DNA from: Oricola indica
GTDB lineage: Bacteria > Pseudomonadota > Alphaproteobacteria > Rhizobiales > Rhizobiaceae
Assembly (NCBI RefSeq): GCF_019966595.1
Contig: NZ_JAINFJ010000004.1
Span: 186,001-250,000, forward strand
Reading direction: 5' to 3'
DNA: 64,000 bases
Made by a program: the position numbers and the translations under genes. The notes beneath the pieces are model-generated. The model saw nothing but the letters and a program-made list of their open reading frames with translations. It was not told the DNA's origin and ran no database searches. Shown here one piece after another: positions 38,925 through 46,819 of this stretch. Within the stretch, counting starts at the first letter, position 1. Every line of letters begins with the position of its first letter.

Positions 38925-39689
38925 TCAGGATGATTGGCGGGGAAGGATGGCTGCGCCTATGATCGCACCGGGACGGCCGCCTTTCGTGGTTTTCTGGAGC
39001 AGGACGGCGCAGCCATCGGCATTCTTGGCGGCAAGTTCCGACCGCGGAATATCCACCGTCATTGCCTCGCCCTCCCACATTCCAATGGTCTGGTAGTCGG
39101 TGACGGCATTGACGTAGGAAATCGTCTTGCCGGCATTCTCGCCGCGATCGATCGCGACATCGGCCTGCCGGACGAAATAGACCAGAACGAGATGGATCTT
39201 GTCGCCGCCGGTCGGCGCGCCCTCGGCGCTCACCCGCATGCGGTCGCCCATATCCTCGAATTTCAGTCCGACGGTCAGGCCGAGCCCGCGGTCCTTGTCG
39301 CGGGCCATCATCTCGGAAATTTCCCGGTAATGCCCGCCATTGGTATGCGACCGGCCATTGATGACCGCCTGCGGCGTGTAGACGCCACGACGGTTCAGCC
39401 CTTCGGCATATTCGTATTGTCGCCGTGTATTGGCGTCCGAACCCAGCGTGTCCTGCCAGCCGAGATAATCCCAATAGTCGACATGGTAGCCCAGGGCGAC
39501 CACATCATCGCGCGCCGCGAACTTGGCGAGCGCCAAATCGGCGGGCGGACAGGAATTGCAGCCCTGGCTGGTGAAGAGCTCGACGACGCCGAGCGGCTTC
39601 TGCACGCTTTCATCCGCCTGCGGCGCGGCCGCCGGAGACAGTGCCAGAAGACTTGCGGCAATTGCCGTTATCGCGAAAGTCCGTTTCAC
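38925..39689 (-). CDS. Secreted DUF1223 protein, thioredoxin-fold-like
   Basis: 254 residues from the GTG at 39689, which gives a clean signal peptide (KRTFAITAIAASLLALSPAA); the ATG at 39734 in frame would add 15 polar residues. The mature protein begins VVELFTSQGCNSCPPAD, a CxxC redox-like motif in the thioredoxin-like position, and has VDYWDYLGWQDTLGS and YTPQAVINGR, both typical of DUF1223. Function unknown; a periplasmic redox role is plausible from the CNSC motif. Confidence 0.85.
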   Translation of the reverse strand: MKRTFAITAIAASLLALSPAAAPQADESVQKPLGVVELFTSQGCNSCPPADLALAKFAARDDVVALGYHVDYWDYLGWQDTLGSDANTRRQYEYAEGLNRRGVYTPQAVINGRSHTNGGHYREISEMMARDKDRGLGLTVGLKFEDMGDRMRVSAEGAPTGGDKIHLVLVYFVRQADVAIDRGENAGKTISYVNAVTDYQTIGMWEGEAMTVDIPRSELAAKNADGCAVLLQKTTKGGRPGAIIGAAILPRQSS

Positions 39690-39763
39690 CGAATGCCACC
39701 CATTCCCTTCATGACCCCGAGAATAGGCGCTCACCGGTTCAACAGAAAGTCACGTTAGGGTGA

Positions 39764-39793
39764 CAAATGCCCGCCGAACGGTGTCCGGCGGGC
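39764..39793 (-). terminator. Candidate terminator after the DadA-like gene
   Basis: Eight-base stem GCCCGCCG / CGGCGGGC with a nine-base loop, followed on the minus strand by ATTTGT. The stem is strong but the T tract is short. Confidence 0.5.
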
Positions 39794-39810
39794 TGAAATG
39801 CGGCTTTGCG

Positions 39811-41079
39811 CTATTCGGCGGCGACCAGAACCGGACGGAAGAACGGCGCGCGGCCTTCGCTCGGAAGGTCGTTTCCGATGACGTCCGCCACCGCCTCGGC
39901 GGTCGCGGCCGACAAGGTCCATCCGAGATGGCCGTGACCGGTGTTGTAGAACACGCGCGGCGCACGGCCACGTCCGAAACGCGGCATCATGTTCGGCATC
40001 ATCGGCCGCAAGCCGGCCCACGGCACGACATTTTCCGTGCTCACGCCGGGAAACATCGTTTCGCACCACTGCGTCAGCGGGCGAATCCGGTCAGCGCGAA
40101 TGTCGCGGTTCTCGCCCGTGAATTCGGCGGTTCCGGCGATGCGAAGGCGGTTGGCGCCGAGCCGGCTGGTGACGATCTTGGCGTCGTCGTCGAGCAGGCT
40201 GATCCACGGCGCGGCGGCGCGGCTCTCGGCCTCGTCGAGATTGACGGTGATCGAGTATCCCTTGACCGGATAGATGTTGACGCGGTCGCCCAGTTGCGCG
40301 GCGAATGCCCGGCTGGCGATGCCGGCGGCGATCACGATGCCGTCGAAGCGTTCCTCATGACGTTCACCGCCCTGTTCGAACCACACGGTCACGCCGTCGG
40401 GATCGCGCTGGAGACGCGTCACCGACGCCCCACCGACGAAACGCCCGCCGGACCGTCCGACCGCGTCCGAGAGACCCGTCGCGAATTTGTGGATATCGCC
40501 GGTCGAATCGGTCTCGGTGTAGAAGCCGCCATGGAAATCGCCGGTCAGCGCCGGTTCCATCCGCCGCATCTCGTTCGGCGAAACGGGAAGCCGATCGAGA
40601 CCCGCCTGCGCGTAGAGCTGCGAGACCTTGGCCGCGTGATCGAAACCCTTGCGATCGCGATAGACATGCAGGATGCCGCGCTTTTCGCGGTCGAACTCGA
40701 TGCCGGCCTCCTGCGCCATCCGCTCCATATGGCCACGCGCGGCCAGGGCGAGACGCACCGTTTCCATCGTGTTGCGCTCATAGTGCGGAATGCTGGCGAT
40801 GAATTCGGCGACCCACGACAGTTTGTGCCAGCCGGGCTTCGGGTCGAACAGAAGCGGCGCATCCTTGCGCATCATCCACTTCAGACCCTTGAGCACCGTC
40901 GACCAGTGGGTCCACACTTCGGCATTGGACGCCGAAAGCTGGCCGCCATTGGCGAAGCTTGTTTCCATCGCCGCGTAACGCTGGCGGTCGAACAGGGTAA
41001 CGTCGTAGCCGCGGCGGATCAGCGACCATGCGGAAGTCGTTCCGGCAATGCCGGCGCCAATGACTGCTATTCGGGTCAT
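39811..41079 (-). CDS. dadA: FAD-dependent D-amino acid dehydrogenase (DadA type)
   Basis: 422 residues of the DAO superfamily. FAD-binding dinucleotide motif IAVIGAGIAGTTSAWSLIRRGYDVTLFDR is at the very N-terminus; the C-terminal WAGLRPMMPNMMPRFGR and NTGHGHLGWTLS are typical of DadA. It would oxidise a D-amino acid or small amine to the 2-oxo acid, passing electrons to the membrane. A tandem glycine riboswitch lies just upstream, so glycine, or a compound metabolised with it, may be the real substrate. Confidence 0.88.
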   Translation of the reverse strand: MTRIAVIGAGIAGTTSAWSLIRRGYDVTLFDRQRYAAMETSFANGGQLSASNAEVWTHWSTVLKGLKWMMRKDAPLLFDPKPGWHKLSWVAEFIASIPHYERNTMETVRLALAARGHMERMAQEAGIEFDREKRGILHVYRDRKGFDHAAKVSQLYAQAGLDRLPVSPNEMRRMEPALTGDFHGGFYTETDSTGDIHKFATGLSDAVGRSGGRFVGGASVTRLQRDPDGVTVWFEQGGERHEERFDGIVIAAGIASRAFAAQLGDRVNIYPVKGYSITVNLDEAESRAAAPWISLLDDDAKIVTSRLGANRLRIAGTAEFTGENRDIRADRIRPLTQWCETMFPGVSTENVVPWAGLRPMMPNMMPRFGRGRAPRVFYNTGHGHLGWTLSAATAEAVADVIGNDLPSEGRAPFFRPVLVAAE

Positions 41080-41132
41080 GTCGGTTCCTCTCAGATGACC
41101 ATGGCGAACCGGCGCTTCGCGCGCTTTTTCGG

Positions 41133-41358
41133 TTCACACCCCATCTGTCAGGAACCTGAGAGCTTTGCCCGGGGCTCCGCCATATTTGGCTGGATGCCGC
41201 TGGCCGGACCGTCCGGCTCGGGCTTTCTCCTTCGGTGGGCGGCAAGCCGCCACTCTCCAGATTGTTGCCGATCGCACGGTCCTTCTGCCTGAGAGTTTCC
41301 GGGGCGGTTGCTCCTTCGGCGCCGGCTCCTGTGTGGACCCGGTCTCTCCCGTGCGATA
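41133..41358 (-). promoter_or_regulatory. Tandem glycine riboswitch upstream of dadA
   Basis: On the minus strand two glycine aptamers follow each other. The first has GGGAGAG near 41350, CCGAAGGAGCAACC, and AACTCTCAGGCA ending near 41280. The second has GGAGAGTGGCGG near 41262, CACCGAAGGAG, and GCTCTCAGGTTCCTGACAGA ending near 41145. These are the conserved cores of the gcvT-type glycine riboswitch, with the usual short linker. A hairpin (GAACCG / CGGTTC, 41104-41133) between it and the start codon may be part of the expression platform. Confidence 0.9.
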
Positions 41359-41421
41359 CTTGGTCGCCGCATATCCCAAAACACGCGCCTTCGCAACGAA
41401 ATCCTGTTAAAGGCGGAGAAA

Positions 41422-41450
41422 TGTGACAGCCGCTTTTCATTTCTGTCACA
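41422..41450. promoter_or_regulatory. Inverted repeat TGTGACAG-N13-CTGTCACA upstream of sqdB
   Basis: Two perfectly complementary eight-base arms with centres 21 bases apart, two helical turns, located about 50 bases before sqdB. The half-site CTGTCAC resembles half of a Pho box (CTGTCAT), and sulfolipid genes are phosphate-controlled in related bacteria, but the arrangement here is inverted rather than the usual direct repeat. Confidence 0.45.
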
Positions 41451-41498
41451 AAACGCTTTTATCAGGCATCAACGACGTCAGGAATCAGGAAGATACCC

Positions 41499-42719
41499 AT
41501 GAAAATCGCAGTTCTCGGCGGCGACGGCTTCGTCGGCTGGCCGACCGCGCTCCATCTCAGCGACCAGGGCCATGAAGTCCATATCGTCGATAACCTGTCG
41601 CGTCGCTGGATCGATACCGAACTGGGCGTTCAGTCCCTGACGCCGATGGACTCCATCCAGGAGCGCACGCGCATCTGGCATGAAGAAACCGGCCGCAAGA
41701 TCCATTTCCACCTGATCGACCTCGCCCGCGACTACGAGGTGTTCAAGCAGTGGCTCGTCGAACACAAGCCCGACGCGATCATCCATTTCGCCGAACAGCG
41801 CGCCGCGCCCTATTCGATGAAATCCGACCGCCACAAGAACTACACGGTCAACAACAACGTCAACGCGACGCACAACGTGCTGAACGCGCTGGTCGAGACC
41901 GGCGTTGACGCGCATCTCGTCCATCTCGGCACGATGGGCGTCTATGGCTACTCGACCATCGGGGCCGCGATTCCGGAAGGCTACCTGCCGGTCGGCATCG
42001 AGACGCTGGAAGGCGACACGGTCTCCCAGGAGATCCTCTACCCGTCCAATCCGGGTTCGATCTACCACATGACGAAGTGCCTCGATCAATTGCTGTTCCA
42101 GTTCTACGCCAAGAATGACGGGCTGCGCATCACCGACCTGCACCAGGGCATCGTCTGGGGCACCCATACCGAGCAGACCCGCAAGCACCCGCAGCTCATT
42201 AACCGCTTCGACTATGACGGCGACTACGGCACGGTGCTCAACCGCTTCCTCATCCAGGCCGCCATCGACTATCCGCTGACGGTGCACGGGACCGGCGGCC
42301 AGACCCGCGCCTTCATCCACATCCAGGATTCGGTGCGTTGCATCGAGATCGCGCTGAACAATCCGCCGAAGGCCGGCGAAAAGGTGGAAATCTTCAACCA
42401 GATGACAGAGACCCACCGGGTCCGCGACCTGGCCGAGATGATCTCCAAGATGACCGGTGCGAAAGTCGCCTACCTGCCCAACCCGCGCAAGGAGGCCGCC
42501 GAGAACGACCTGATCGTGAAGAACGACAAGTTCCTCGGTCTCGGCCTCGACCCGATCACGCTGGAGGAAGGGCTGCTCGACGAAGTCGTCGACGTCGCCA
42601 AAAAATTCGCCTACCGCGTCGACCGCAGCCGCGTACCCGCCGTGTCCGCATGGACCAAGGATATCGCCAAGACGGTCGAGAAGGATCCCGAAGGCAAGCG
42701 CCTCAAGTCGGTTTCCTGA
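41499..42719 (+). CDS. sqdB: UDP-sulfoquinovose synthase
   Basis: 406-residue short-chain-type enzyme that makes UDP-sulfoquinovose from UDP-glucose and sulfite for the plant-type sulfolipid SQDG. The NAD motif is VLGGDGFVGW, and the catalytic T and Y-x-x-x-K lie in LGTMGVYGYS and SIYHMTK, matching plant SQD1. Length and the QGIVWGTHT and GTGGQTRAFIHIQDSV motifs agree. A strong terminator follows, so sqdB is probably transcribed on its own, unlike the sqdBDC operon of Rhodobacter. Confidence 0.95.
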   Translation: MKIAVLGGDGFVGWPTALHLSDQGHEVHIVDNLSRRWIDTELGVQSLTPMDSIQERTRIWHEETGRKIHFHLIDLARDYEVFKQWLVEHKPDAIIHFAEQRAAPYSMKSDRHKNYTVNNNVNATHNVLNALVETGVDAHLVHLGTMGVYGYSTIGAAIPEGYLPVGIETLEGDTVSQEILYPSNPGSIYHMTKCLDQLLFQFYAKNDGLRITDLHQGIVWGTHTEQTRKHPQLINRFDYDGDYGTVLNRFLIQAAIDYPLTVHGTGGQTRAFIHIQDSVRCIEIALNNPPKAGEKVEIFNQMTETHRVRDLAEMISKMTGAKVAYLPNPRKEAAENDLIVKNDKFLGLGLDPITLEEGLLDEVVDVAKKFAYRVDRSRVPAVSAWTKDIAKTVEKDPEGKRLKSVS

Positions 42720-42755
42720 TTGCGGCCCAGTTCCTCGCGATATCCCTGATATGCG

Positions 42756-42787
42756 GACCTCCGGGCCATAGGCCCGGAGGTCTTTTT
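42756..42787 (+). terminator. Rho-independent terminator after sqdB
   Basis: Perfect twelve-base stem GACCTCCGGGCC / GGCCCGGAGGTC with an ATA loop, followed by TTTTT. It separates sqdB from the membrane protein gene. Confidence 0.95.
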
Positions 42788-42837
42788 CGTGTTAGCCTTC
42801 CGTAGCGTGACCAGTCGCGCACCGGGAGGGGACAGAC

Positions 42838-43251
42838 ATGAAAACGGTTTCAATCGCGCTCTTCGCGCTGGCAACGCTGGGAACTTTCGCCTTCGCGCTG
42901 AAGCTCCTGTTGGCGAAAACCTATTTTCCCTATCATCAGCAAGTTACCGGCAAGGCCTGGCAGGATCTCGACCCGGGCGTGCGCACTGTCATCGGTGCTT
43001 TCATGCGCCTGTTCGGCGGCGCGCTGATGGCGGCAGCCGGCACGACCGCATGGATGCTCTGGCTATATGCCACGGGTGTCGCCATTCCGGCCCCGCTCGT
43101 CGCGCTCCCGGGCCTCGTGATCGGGCTTGTAACACTCGGCGTGACGACCACGCTGTTCGCCAGTGGCGGCACGAAGGCGCCGCGCGGTCAGGTTGCGATT
43201 CTGGTCGGGATCACGATTGTTGCAGTCATCGCCGGATTGCTGGCGAACTGA
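42838..43251 (+). CDS. Small membrane protein, function unknown
   Basis: 137 residues with four predicted membrane helices (residues about 3-25, 50-75, 80-105 and 115-136) and the loop FPYHQQVTGKAWQDLDPGVRTVIGAFMR between the first two. I do not recognise the family. It lies between sqdB and sqdD, on their strand, but after the sqdB terminator, so a sulfolipid link is only positional. GGGAGGGG precedes the ATG. Convergent with the Nudix gene. Confidence 0.75.
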   Translation: MKTVSIALFALATLGTFAFALKLLLAKTYFPYHQQVTGKAWQDLDPGVRTVIGAFMRLFGGALMAAAGTTAWMLWLYATGVAIPAPLVALPGLVIGLVTLGVTTTLFASGGTKAPRGQVAILVGITIVAVIAGLLAN

Positions 43252-43257
43252 CCCGGA

Positions 43258-43818
43258 TCAGAACACCTCAGGACGGCGCAACCGCAACGCCTGCAGCAGG
43301 AAAACGGTCTTCATGTCGCAGATTTCACCGCTGGCCGCCTGCCGGACGGCTTCGGCAGCCGGCATCTCGACGACCTCGATTTCCTCATGCTCGTCTTCCG
43401 CGCCGCCGCCCGCGGCCACCCTGTCGGCTGCGCCATATGGGGCGAGATAGAGATGCATCTTCTCTGTCGCGCAGCCCGGCATCGTCCACAGCGCGCCCGC
43501 CGGCTCAAGATCGGAGAGCCTGAGCCCCGTTTCCTCCATCGCCTCGCGCCGCGCGGCATCGGCGGGGTCCTCGCCATCGGTGACACCCGCTGGCGCTTCC
43601 AGCAGCAGCGCGTCCGCGCCGACGAAGAGCGGCCCGGCGCGGGGCTGGCGCACCAGCGTGACGACCCGGCGCTCCGGATCGTAGGGCAGCACGCAGGTCG
43701 CGTCGCCATGATCCTCGACCTGTCGGGGATGCTCGGATCCGTCCGGACTTTTCATCGTCACCAGATGAAACCGGCCCCAGCCGTCGTGAATGGTCTTGAT
43801 ATTGTCGATCACATGCAC
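43258..43818 (-). CDS. Nudix hydrolase
   Basis: 186 residues. The Nudix box reads GVTDGEDPADAARREAMEETG: the catalytic RExxEE part is intact, but the loop before it is one residue shorter than the G-x5-E consensus. The flanking LLEAPAG and the YLAPY segment resemble NudK/ADP-ribose pyrophosphatase-type enzymes. Substrate unknown. It is antisense within the sulfolipid set, divergent from sqdD (77 bases). Confidence 0.87.
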   Translation of the reverse strand: MHVIDNIKTIHDGWGRFHLVTMKSPDGSEHPRQVEDHGDATCVLPYDPERRVVTLVRQPRAGPLFVGADALLLEAPAGVTDGEDPADAARREAMEETGLRLSDLEPAGALWTMPGCATEKMHLYLAPYGAADRVAAGGGAEDEHEEIEVVEMPAAEAVRQAASGEICDMKTVFLLQALRLRRPEVF

Positions 43819-43895
43819 TGAAACGTCTCCCGGTAGCGGCCTTCATTGAACACATTCACCGCCACCCGCCAACAGGGACCGCCAGCAGGATCGTC

Positions 43896-44723
43896 ATGAC
43901 CGCCAACGCCGAACGAAACGCCTATGTCACGCTCGTCACCAATCGCGACTACGCCGATGCCGCGATCGCGCTGGTCCGCTCCATCGCGCTGACCGGCACA
44001 AAGGCGGATATCGTCGTGCTGCATACCGGCGCGGTCGATGCGAAGGGTCTCGAACCCCTGAAGGCGCTCGGCGCGCGCTGCATCGAGGCGGAACTGCTCG
44101 ACACCTCGCCTGAGTTCAACGCCCGCCACCAGCGCGACCGGCTGCATGCGGACGCGCCCTTCACCAAGGGCAACAAGCCGGCCTTCCACACCCCGCTCGA
44201 CAATTTCGCCAAGCTGCGGCTCTGGGAACTCGAACAATACGACAATTGCGTCTTCATCGACGCCGACGCCATCGTGGTCCGCAATATCGACCGGCTGTTC
44301 GCCTATCCGGAATTTTCCGCGGCGCCGAATGTCTACGAGGGGCTTGGCGACTTCCACCGGCTGAATTCCGGTGTTTTCACCGCAAAACCCTCGAAGGCAA
44401 CCTTTGCCGCGATGATGCAGCGGCTCGACCGGCCGGACATCTTCTGGCGACGCACCGACCAGACCTTCCTGCAGGATTTCTTTCCGCAATGGCACGGCCT
44501 GCCGGTCTTCGACAACATGCTGCAATATGTCTGGTTCAACATGCCGGAATTGTGGGACTGGAAATCCGTCCATGTCGTCCACTACCAGTATGAAAAGCCC
44601 TGGCAGGCCGATCATCCGAAACGCGCGCAATTGCGGCCCCTGATCGATCTCTGGCAGGCATATCGCACCGGCGAGAACATCCCGGATATCGACACGCTCG
44701 CCAATCCGGCCTCGCCCGAATGA
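43896..44723 (+). CDS. sqdD: Glycosyltransferase family 8, sulfoquinovosyltransferase SqdD-like
   Basis: 275 residues with a glycogenin-like GT8 fold: AYVTLVTNRDYADAAIALVRSI at the N-terminus, the metal-binding DxD in VFIDADAIVV, and the conserved NSGVF later. In Rhodobacter and Sinorhizobium SqdD is proposed to transfer sulfoquinovose to diacylglycerol. The assignment rests on the fold plus its place between sqdB and a sqdC-like gene; its stop overlaps sqdC by four bases. Confidence 0.82.
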   Translation: MTANAERNAYVTLVTNRDYADAAIALVRSIALTGTKADIVVLHTGAVDAKGLEPLKALGARCIEAELLDTSPEFNARHQRDRLHADAPFTKGNKPAFHTPLDNFAKLRLWELEQYDNCVFIDADAIVVRNIDRLFAYPEFSAAPNVYEGLGDFHRLNSGVFTAKPSKATFAAMMQRLDRPDIFWRRTDQTFLQDFFPQWHGLPVFDNMLQYVWFNMPELWDWKSVHVVHYQYEKPWQADHPKRAQLRPLIDLWQAYRTGENIPDIDTLANPASPE

Positions 44724-45604
44724 ACGTCCTCGTCACCGGCGGAACCGGCTATGCCGGCCGTTTCATCGTCGAAGCCTTGCTGGCGGGTGGGCACACCGTC
44801 ACCGTGATGGGCAGGACAAGACCCGACGATGGGTTCTTTTCGGCCCCTGTGGATTTCATCGCGGGCGATCTCGACCCTGAAAACGCCTCGCCCGGACTGT
44901 TCGAGGGCGCCGACGGTTTCGTCCACGCCGCTTTTCATCATGTGCCGGGGAAATTCCGTGGCGGCGAGGGAGACGATCCGGAGACCTTTCGTCGGCTCAA
45001 TGTCGAGGGATCGCTGGCGCTTTTCGAGGCCGCGAGGCAGGCGGGGGTCGGCCGCGCCGTCTTCCTATCGAGCCGGGCGATCTACGGGACGCAGCCGCCC
45101 GGCGCGGGATTGACCGAGGAGACCGAACCGCATCCGGACACGCTCTACGGAGCGGTGAAACTGGATGTCGAGAACGCGCTGCGACAAATGGCGGATGATG
45201 ATTTCCTGCCCGCCTCGCTGCGCGTCACCGGGATTTACGGCCCCGCCGGACCGGGCCGGGCACACAAATGGGCGGGGTTGTTTGCCGACTACGAAGCCGG
45301 CATCGACATCGCGCCGCGCGTCGGCACCGAGGTCCATGGCGATGACATGGCAAGAGCCGTACGGCTGATGCTGGAGGAGGACGGAAACGCGATCCGCGCC
45401 GCCTCGCCGAGCCTCGTCTTCAACGTCTCGGACCTCCTTCTGGACCGCAGAGAGTTGCTCGCCAGCTACTCGCAAGCTGCGGGCATCGACCGTCCGCTCC
45501 CTCGCCCCTCCGACGCCTCCGCCTACAACGCGATGGACTGCTCGCGGCTGAAAGCGCTCGGCTGGACGCCAAGACAGACGCTCGATCTCGGCGAATTGGT
45601 CTGA
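44720..45604 (+). CDS. sqdC: NAD-dependent epimerase/dehydratase, SqdC-like
   Basis: 294-residue short-chain dehydrogenase of the extended family, with VLVTGGTGYAGRFIVEALL and the catalytic LYGAVK (Y-x-x-x-K). It starts within the sqdD stop (ATGA). SqdC of Rhodobacter belongs to the same set and its mutants accumulate a sulfoquinovose-dihydroxyacetone compound, so it may act late in sulfolipid metabolism. The name depends on context, since the superfamily is broad. Confidence 0.75.
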   Translation: MNVLVTGGTGYAGRFIVEALLAGGHTVTVMGRTRPDDGFFSAPVDFIAGDLDPENASPGLFEGADGFVHAAFHHVPGKFRGGEGDDPETFRRLNVEGSLALFEAARQAGVGRAVFLSSRAIYGTQPPGAGLTEETEPHPDTLYGAVKLDVENALRQMADDDFLPASLRVTGIYGPAGPGRAHKWAGLFADYEAGIDIAPRVGTEVHGDDMARAVRLMLEEDGNAIRAASPSLVFNVSDLLLDRRELLASYSQAAGIDRPLPRPSDASAYNAMDCSRLKALGWTPRQTLDLGELV

Positions 45605-45643
45605 AGAGCGCCGGCTGCTCTTCCCGCACGCAGGCGAGAGAAC

Positions 45644-46027
45644 TCACGCGTAGCTCACCACCTCGAACTCGATACCGTCCTCATCGTCGAAATAGAAGCG
45701 GCGGCCGGGCTCGTAGTCGGCATGGTTGTATGGCGCGTATCCCATCGCCTTGACCTTTGCCTCCACCGCGTCGAGATCGTCCACGGTAACGCCGATATGG
45801 TTGAGGCCGCCGCGTGTGAAATAGCTTTCCGCGGCCGGGTCTCCCGGCGTGCCCTTGGCGTAAACGGCGAGATAGCTGTCCTCCGCGCCGACATGCACGG
45901 TGAAGCCTTCATACTTGGCGCTCCCCTTCCAGCGGATTTTCCAGTCGAACAGCTCGCACAGGCGCTGCGCGGTTTTCTCCGGGTCGGAAACGGTAATGTT
46001 GACATGCTCGAGAGCCGCCTGGGCCAT
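45644..46027 (-). CDS. VOC (glyoxalase-fold) protein under probable SoxR control
   Basis: 127 residues with paired beta-alpha-beta-beta-beta units: LEHVNITVSDPEKTAQRLCELF and GGLNHIGVTVDDLDAVEAKVKAMG, and a terminal GRRFYFDDEDGIEFEVVSY. Metal-ligand positions (H in EHVNI and NHIGV, E in IEFEV) are present, so a lactoylglutathione-lyase or dioxygenase-type activity is possible. The start is the ATG at 46027; an upstream in-frame ATG would add 11 residues. Its promoter carries a SoxR box, which suggests a role against redox-cycling compounds. Confidence 0.85.
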   Translation of the reverse strand: MAQAALEHVNITVSDPEKTAQRLCELFDWKIRWKGSAKYEGFTVHVGAEDSYLAVYAKGTPGDPAAESYFTRGGLNHIGVTVDDLDAVEAKVKAMGYAPYNHADYEPGRRFYFDDEDGIEFEVVSYA

Positions 46028-46069
46028 GATTTTCTCCATATCGGGATTTCGGATTTGCACTGTTTACGA

Positions 46070-46087
46070 TCTCAAGTTAACTTGAGG
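46070..46087 (-). promoter_or_regulatory. SoxR box in a MerR-type promoter
   Basis: TCTCAAGTTAACTTGAGG contains a perfect 16-base palindrome (46071-46086) and differs at one base from the E. coli SoxR site of soxS. On the minus strand it lies between TTGACC and TAAACA with a 19-base spacer, the over-long spacing that MerR-family activators correct. The promoter drives the VOC gene; soxR starts 27 bases away on the other side. Confidence 0.88.
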
Positions 46088-46113
46088 TCAAGCTATTTTT
46101 CAGAGGAGTTATC

Positions 46114-46578
46114 ATGACCCTGAAAGCGACCGACCGCCTGCCGATCGGCGAGCTGGCGCGACGCACCGGCATCGCGGTCTCCGCTATCCGTTACTACGAG
46201 GATCAGGGCCTTGTCGTATCGGAGCGCAATACCGGCGGACAGCGGCGCTTCCTGCGCTCCGACATCCGTCGCCTCTCCTTCATCCTGATCGCCCAGCAAT
46301 TCGGTTTCACCTTGCCGCAGATCAGGGAGGTGCTGGACAGGCTGCCGAACGGCCGGACCCCCAACAAGGCGGATTGGACCCGGATCGGCGAGACATTCCG
46401 CGCTGAACTCGACCGCAAGATCGAGACGTTGACCGAGCTGCGCAAACGGCTCGACAAATGCGTCGGATGCGGTTGCCTCTCGCTGACCGACTGCACGCTC
46501 TACAATCCGCAGGACCGCGCCGCGAACAAAGGCGCCGGCCCGAGATACCTGATAGGAGACAAGCCCGAGGATCTGTGA
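46114..46578 (+). CDS. soxR: Redox-sensitive transcriptional activator SoxR
   Basis: 154 residues, MerR family. The DNA-binding start LPIGELARRTGIAVSAIRYYEDQGLV is followed by a dimerisation helix and the [2Fe-2S] motif C116-x2-C119-x-C121-x5-C127 (CVGCGCLSLTDC), which defines SoxR. The cluster senses redox-active compounds. No soxS gene is present; as in most non-enteric bacteria the likely target is the adjacent divergent gene, here the VOC protein. Confidence 0.95.
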   Translation: MTLKATDRLPIGELARRTGIAVSAIRYYEDQGLVVSERNTGGQRRFLRSDIRRLSFILIAQQFGFTLPQIREVLDRLPNGRTPNKADWTRIGETFRAELDRKIETLTELRKRLDKCVGCGCLSLTDCTLYNPQDRAANKGAGPRYLIGDKPEDL

Positions 46579-46819
46579 AGCGGCGGGCCGGGTGGGACAA
46601 GGGTGGGAGCCGTTCCCTGGGCCCGGCGGGAAACCGGGAAAACCTGACCGGTGCCCTGTACCACCACGCCCGGTTGACGCGGCCCGCCGCTCTCTTTCGA
46701 AAACGCGGACGGGCATGCATCGTTCCGCGCATGCCTTGTCCGCTTGAAACCCATGCATCACAATCGCGGTTGCGCGCTTGGCTGAGGGAAAATCCAACCG
46801 GCGACATCACGGGGAAACC

